A stretch of DNA of 23,315 nt from the NCBI GenBank assembly GCA_037129475.1, contig JBAXUY010000045.1:1-23315 (forward strand), given 5' to 3'. Under the pieces are notes generated by a model, which saw only the letters and a program-made list of their open reading frames with translations, was not told the origin of the DNA and did not search any database. Below are positions 22,145-23,315 of this stretch, piece by piece; positions within the stretch are counted from its first letter, which is position 1; the number at the start of each line of letters is the position of its first letter. The position numbers and the translations under genes were made by a program. Source of the DNA: RGVT01 sp037129475. GTDB lineage: Bacteria; Planctomycetota; Planctomycetia; Pirellulales; UBA1268.

Positions 22145-23315
22145 ATGATTCTCCAGCGGCGGATGCTGCGGGCCTGCCGATCGGCCGCCCGAAGGCTCAA
22201 GATGGCCGACTCGCTCGGCACGCGGCTCACGGGCCGCGAACTGCTCATGCGCATCCTCGCCGCGCGGAGCGTGTTGGAGCGGGTGCTCGGCCCCGACGAG
22301 TCGACGGTGGGCGTCATGCTGCCGCCGACGGCGGGGGCCGCGATCGTCAATGCCGCGCTCGCCCTCATGGGTCGCGTGGCCGTGAACCTCAACTACACCA
22401 CGAGCCAGGGGATCCTCGACACGTGCATCGAGCGTGCCCGGCTTCGGCACGTGATCTCGAGCCCGGCCTTCCTCGCCCGCGTGAAGCTCGACCTCGGCGC
22501 GAAACTGCTCGATGCCGGCGGGCTGCGCACGCAACTCACCGTGTTCGACAAGCTCATGGCGGCCATGCATGCGGTGGTCACGCCGCTGTCACTGCTCGAA
22601 AAGATCCTGCGGCTCGATACGATCCGACCCGACGACGTGCTGACGGTGATTTTCACGTCGGGATCGACCGGCGACCCCAAGGGCGTGGTGCTCACGCAGG
22701 AGAACGTCGGTTCGAATGTCCGGGCGATCGACCATCTGCTGCATCTCTCGACCGCCGACGTGGCCCTCGGCGTGCTGCCGTTCTTCCATTCCTACGGCTA
22801 CACGACGACGCTCTGGACGCCGCTCACGCTCGACCCCGCCGTCGTCTACCACACCGACCCGCGCGACGGGCAGACGGTGGGACGGCTGGCCCGCGAGCAT
22901 CACGCCACGATCCTGATGGCCACGCCGACGTTCCTGCGGATCTATATCCGGCGGACGCCCGCCGAGGATTTTTCGACGCTGGAAGCGGTCTTCGGGGCGG
23001 CTGAGAAACTCACGAACGACGTGTGCGATGGCTTTGAAAAGCAGTTTGGGGTGCGGCCGAGCGAAGCCTATGGAGCCACGGAGCTTTCTCCGCTCGTGGC
23101 GGCCAACGTGCCGCCGGCACGGCACGTGCCGGGAAGACCCGTGGACGCCCGCGAGGGCACGGTCGGCCGGCCGATTCTCGGATCTCGGGCGAAGATCACC
23201 GATCGTGATACGGGCCGCGAGCTGCCCGTCGGCCAGGAAGGCCTGCTCTGGATCGCCGGGCCCAACGTGATGCAGGGCTACCTCGACCGGCCCGACCTCA
23301 CGGCGAAGGTCGTGC
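22145..23315 (+). CDS. Aas-type acyl-ACP synthetase (AMP-forming), 3' truncated by window
   Basis: The visible 390 codons match the ligase half of Aas (acylglycerophosphoethanolamine acyltransferase/acyl-ACP synthetase), which activates fatty acids with ATP for transfer to ACP. The ATP-binding FTSGSTGDPKGVVLTQENV is near residues 165-183. It is followed by LPFFHSYGYTTTLW, the ATP/acyl-adenylate motif EAYGATELSP and the hinge-side GLLWIAGPNVMQGYLDRPD. The N-terminus MILQRRMLRACRSAARRLK, then ADSLGTRLTGRELL and GVMLPPTAGAAIVNAALAL, follows the Aas ligase rather than the acetyl-CoA synthetase pattern. ATG 22145 is preferred because GGAG lies 7 bases upstream; in-frame ATGs at 22100 and 22109 have no good ribosome site. 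There is no acyltransferase domain in front, so the ligase is separate from it, or the acyltransferase follows beyond the edge. It is divergent from leuS. Confidence 0.88.
   Translation, partial: MILQRRMLRACRSAARRLKMADSLGTRLTGRELLMRILAARSVLERVLGPDESTVGVMLPPTAGAAIVNAALALMGRVAVNLNYTTSQGILDTCIERARLRHVISSPAFLARVKLDLGAKLLDAGGLRTQLTVFDKLMAAMHAVVTPLSLLEKILRLDTIRPDDVLTVIFTSGSTGDPKGVVLTQENVGSNVRAIDHLLHLSTADVALGVLPFFHSYGYTTTLWTPLTLDPAVVYHTDPRDGQTVGRLAREHHATILMATPTFLRIYIRRTPAEDFSTLEAVFGAAEKLTNDVCDGFEKQFGVRPSEAYGATELSPLVAANVPPARHVPGRPVDAREGTVGRPILGSRAKITDRDTGRELPVGQEGLLWIAGPNVMQGYLDRPDLTAKVV

Noticed and set aside
22081..23004. 307-codon plus-strand frame starting at the ATG at 22081
   Set aside because: It is out of frame with the clear AMP-forming ligase motifs, which lie in the frame starting at 22145.

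Overview
The window is a GC-rich chromosomal segment that looks like a planctomycete (Planctomycetota, probably Pirellulales). This is inference from several features together: beta-sandwich (DUF11-like) secreted proteins, a lone secretin with a long N-terminal region, a Bacillus-type SdhCAB operon whose SdhC has a cytoplasmic tail, a small Cys-rich lipoprotein of the style common in that phylum, and repeat-rich spacers. I found no rRNA, tRNA or CRISPR array and no phage or plasmid backbone. Genes are mostly housekeeping, and the accessory signal is concentrated in the spacers.

Layout. (1) 1-4498, plus strand: secreted three-domain beta-sandwich protein, a degenerate metallophosphoesterase-like protein, CutA, an unknown small protein overlapping cutA, and a secreted TPR-like protein with an acidic tail. 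Closely spaced same-strand genes suggest one or two transcription units. (2) 4499-5831: a gene-poor island of about 1.3 kb with dispersed palindromic repeats, at least six short perfect hairpins and an IS4-type transposase remnant with two internal deletions. (3) 5832-10830, minus strand: DUF423 membrane protein and a 945-residue secretin, which are probably co-transcribed, preceded by a PAS-GAF-REC signalling protein. (4) 10831-14734: a divergent promoter region and sdhC-sdhA-sdhB on the plus strand (succinate dehydrogenase/fumarate reductase). (5) 14735-17314: a repeat-bearing spacer, a DEAD-box RNA helicase and a family 4 (Fe-S) uracil-DNA glycosylase. (6) 17504-21998: a small lipoprotein reading frame that runs antisense into glgC, then glgC and leuS on the minus strand. 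(7) 22145-end: an Aas-type acyl-ACP synthetase (AMP-forming), cut by the window edge.

I see no clearly new defence, secretion or biosynthetic system. The observations most worth following are: the dispersed repeat family, whose palindromic core appears to covary; the hairpin cluster beside the IS4 remnant; the metallophosphoesterase-like protein that keeps only part of its metal site; the PAS-GAF-REC protein with no catalytic output; the tandem sites upstream of the secretin; and the tail-to-tail antisense overlap at glgC.
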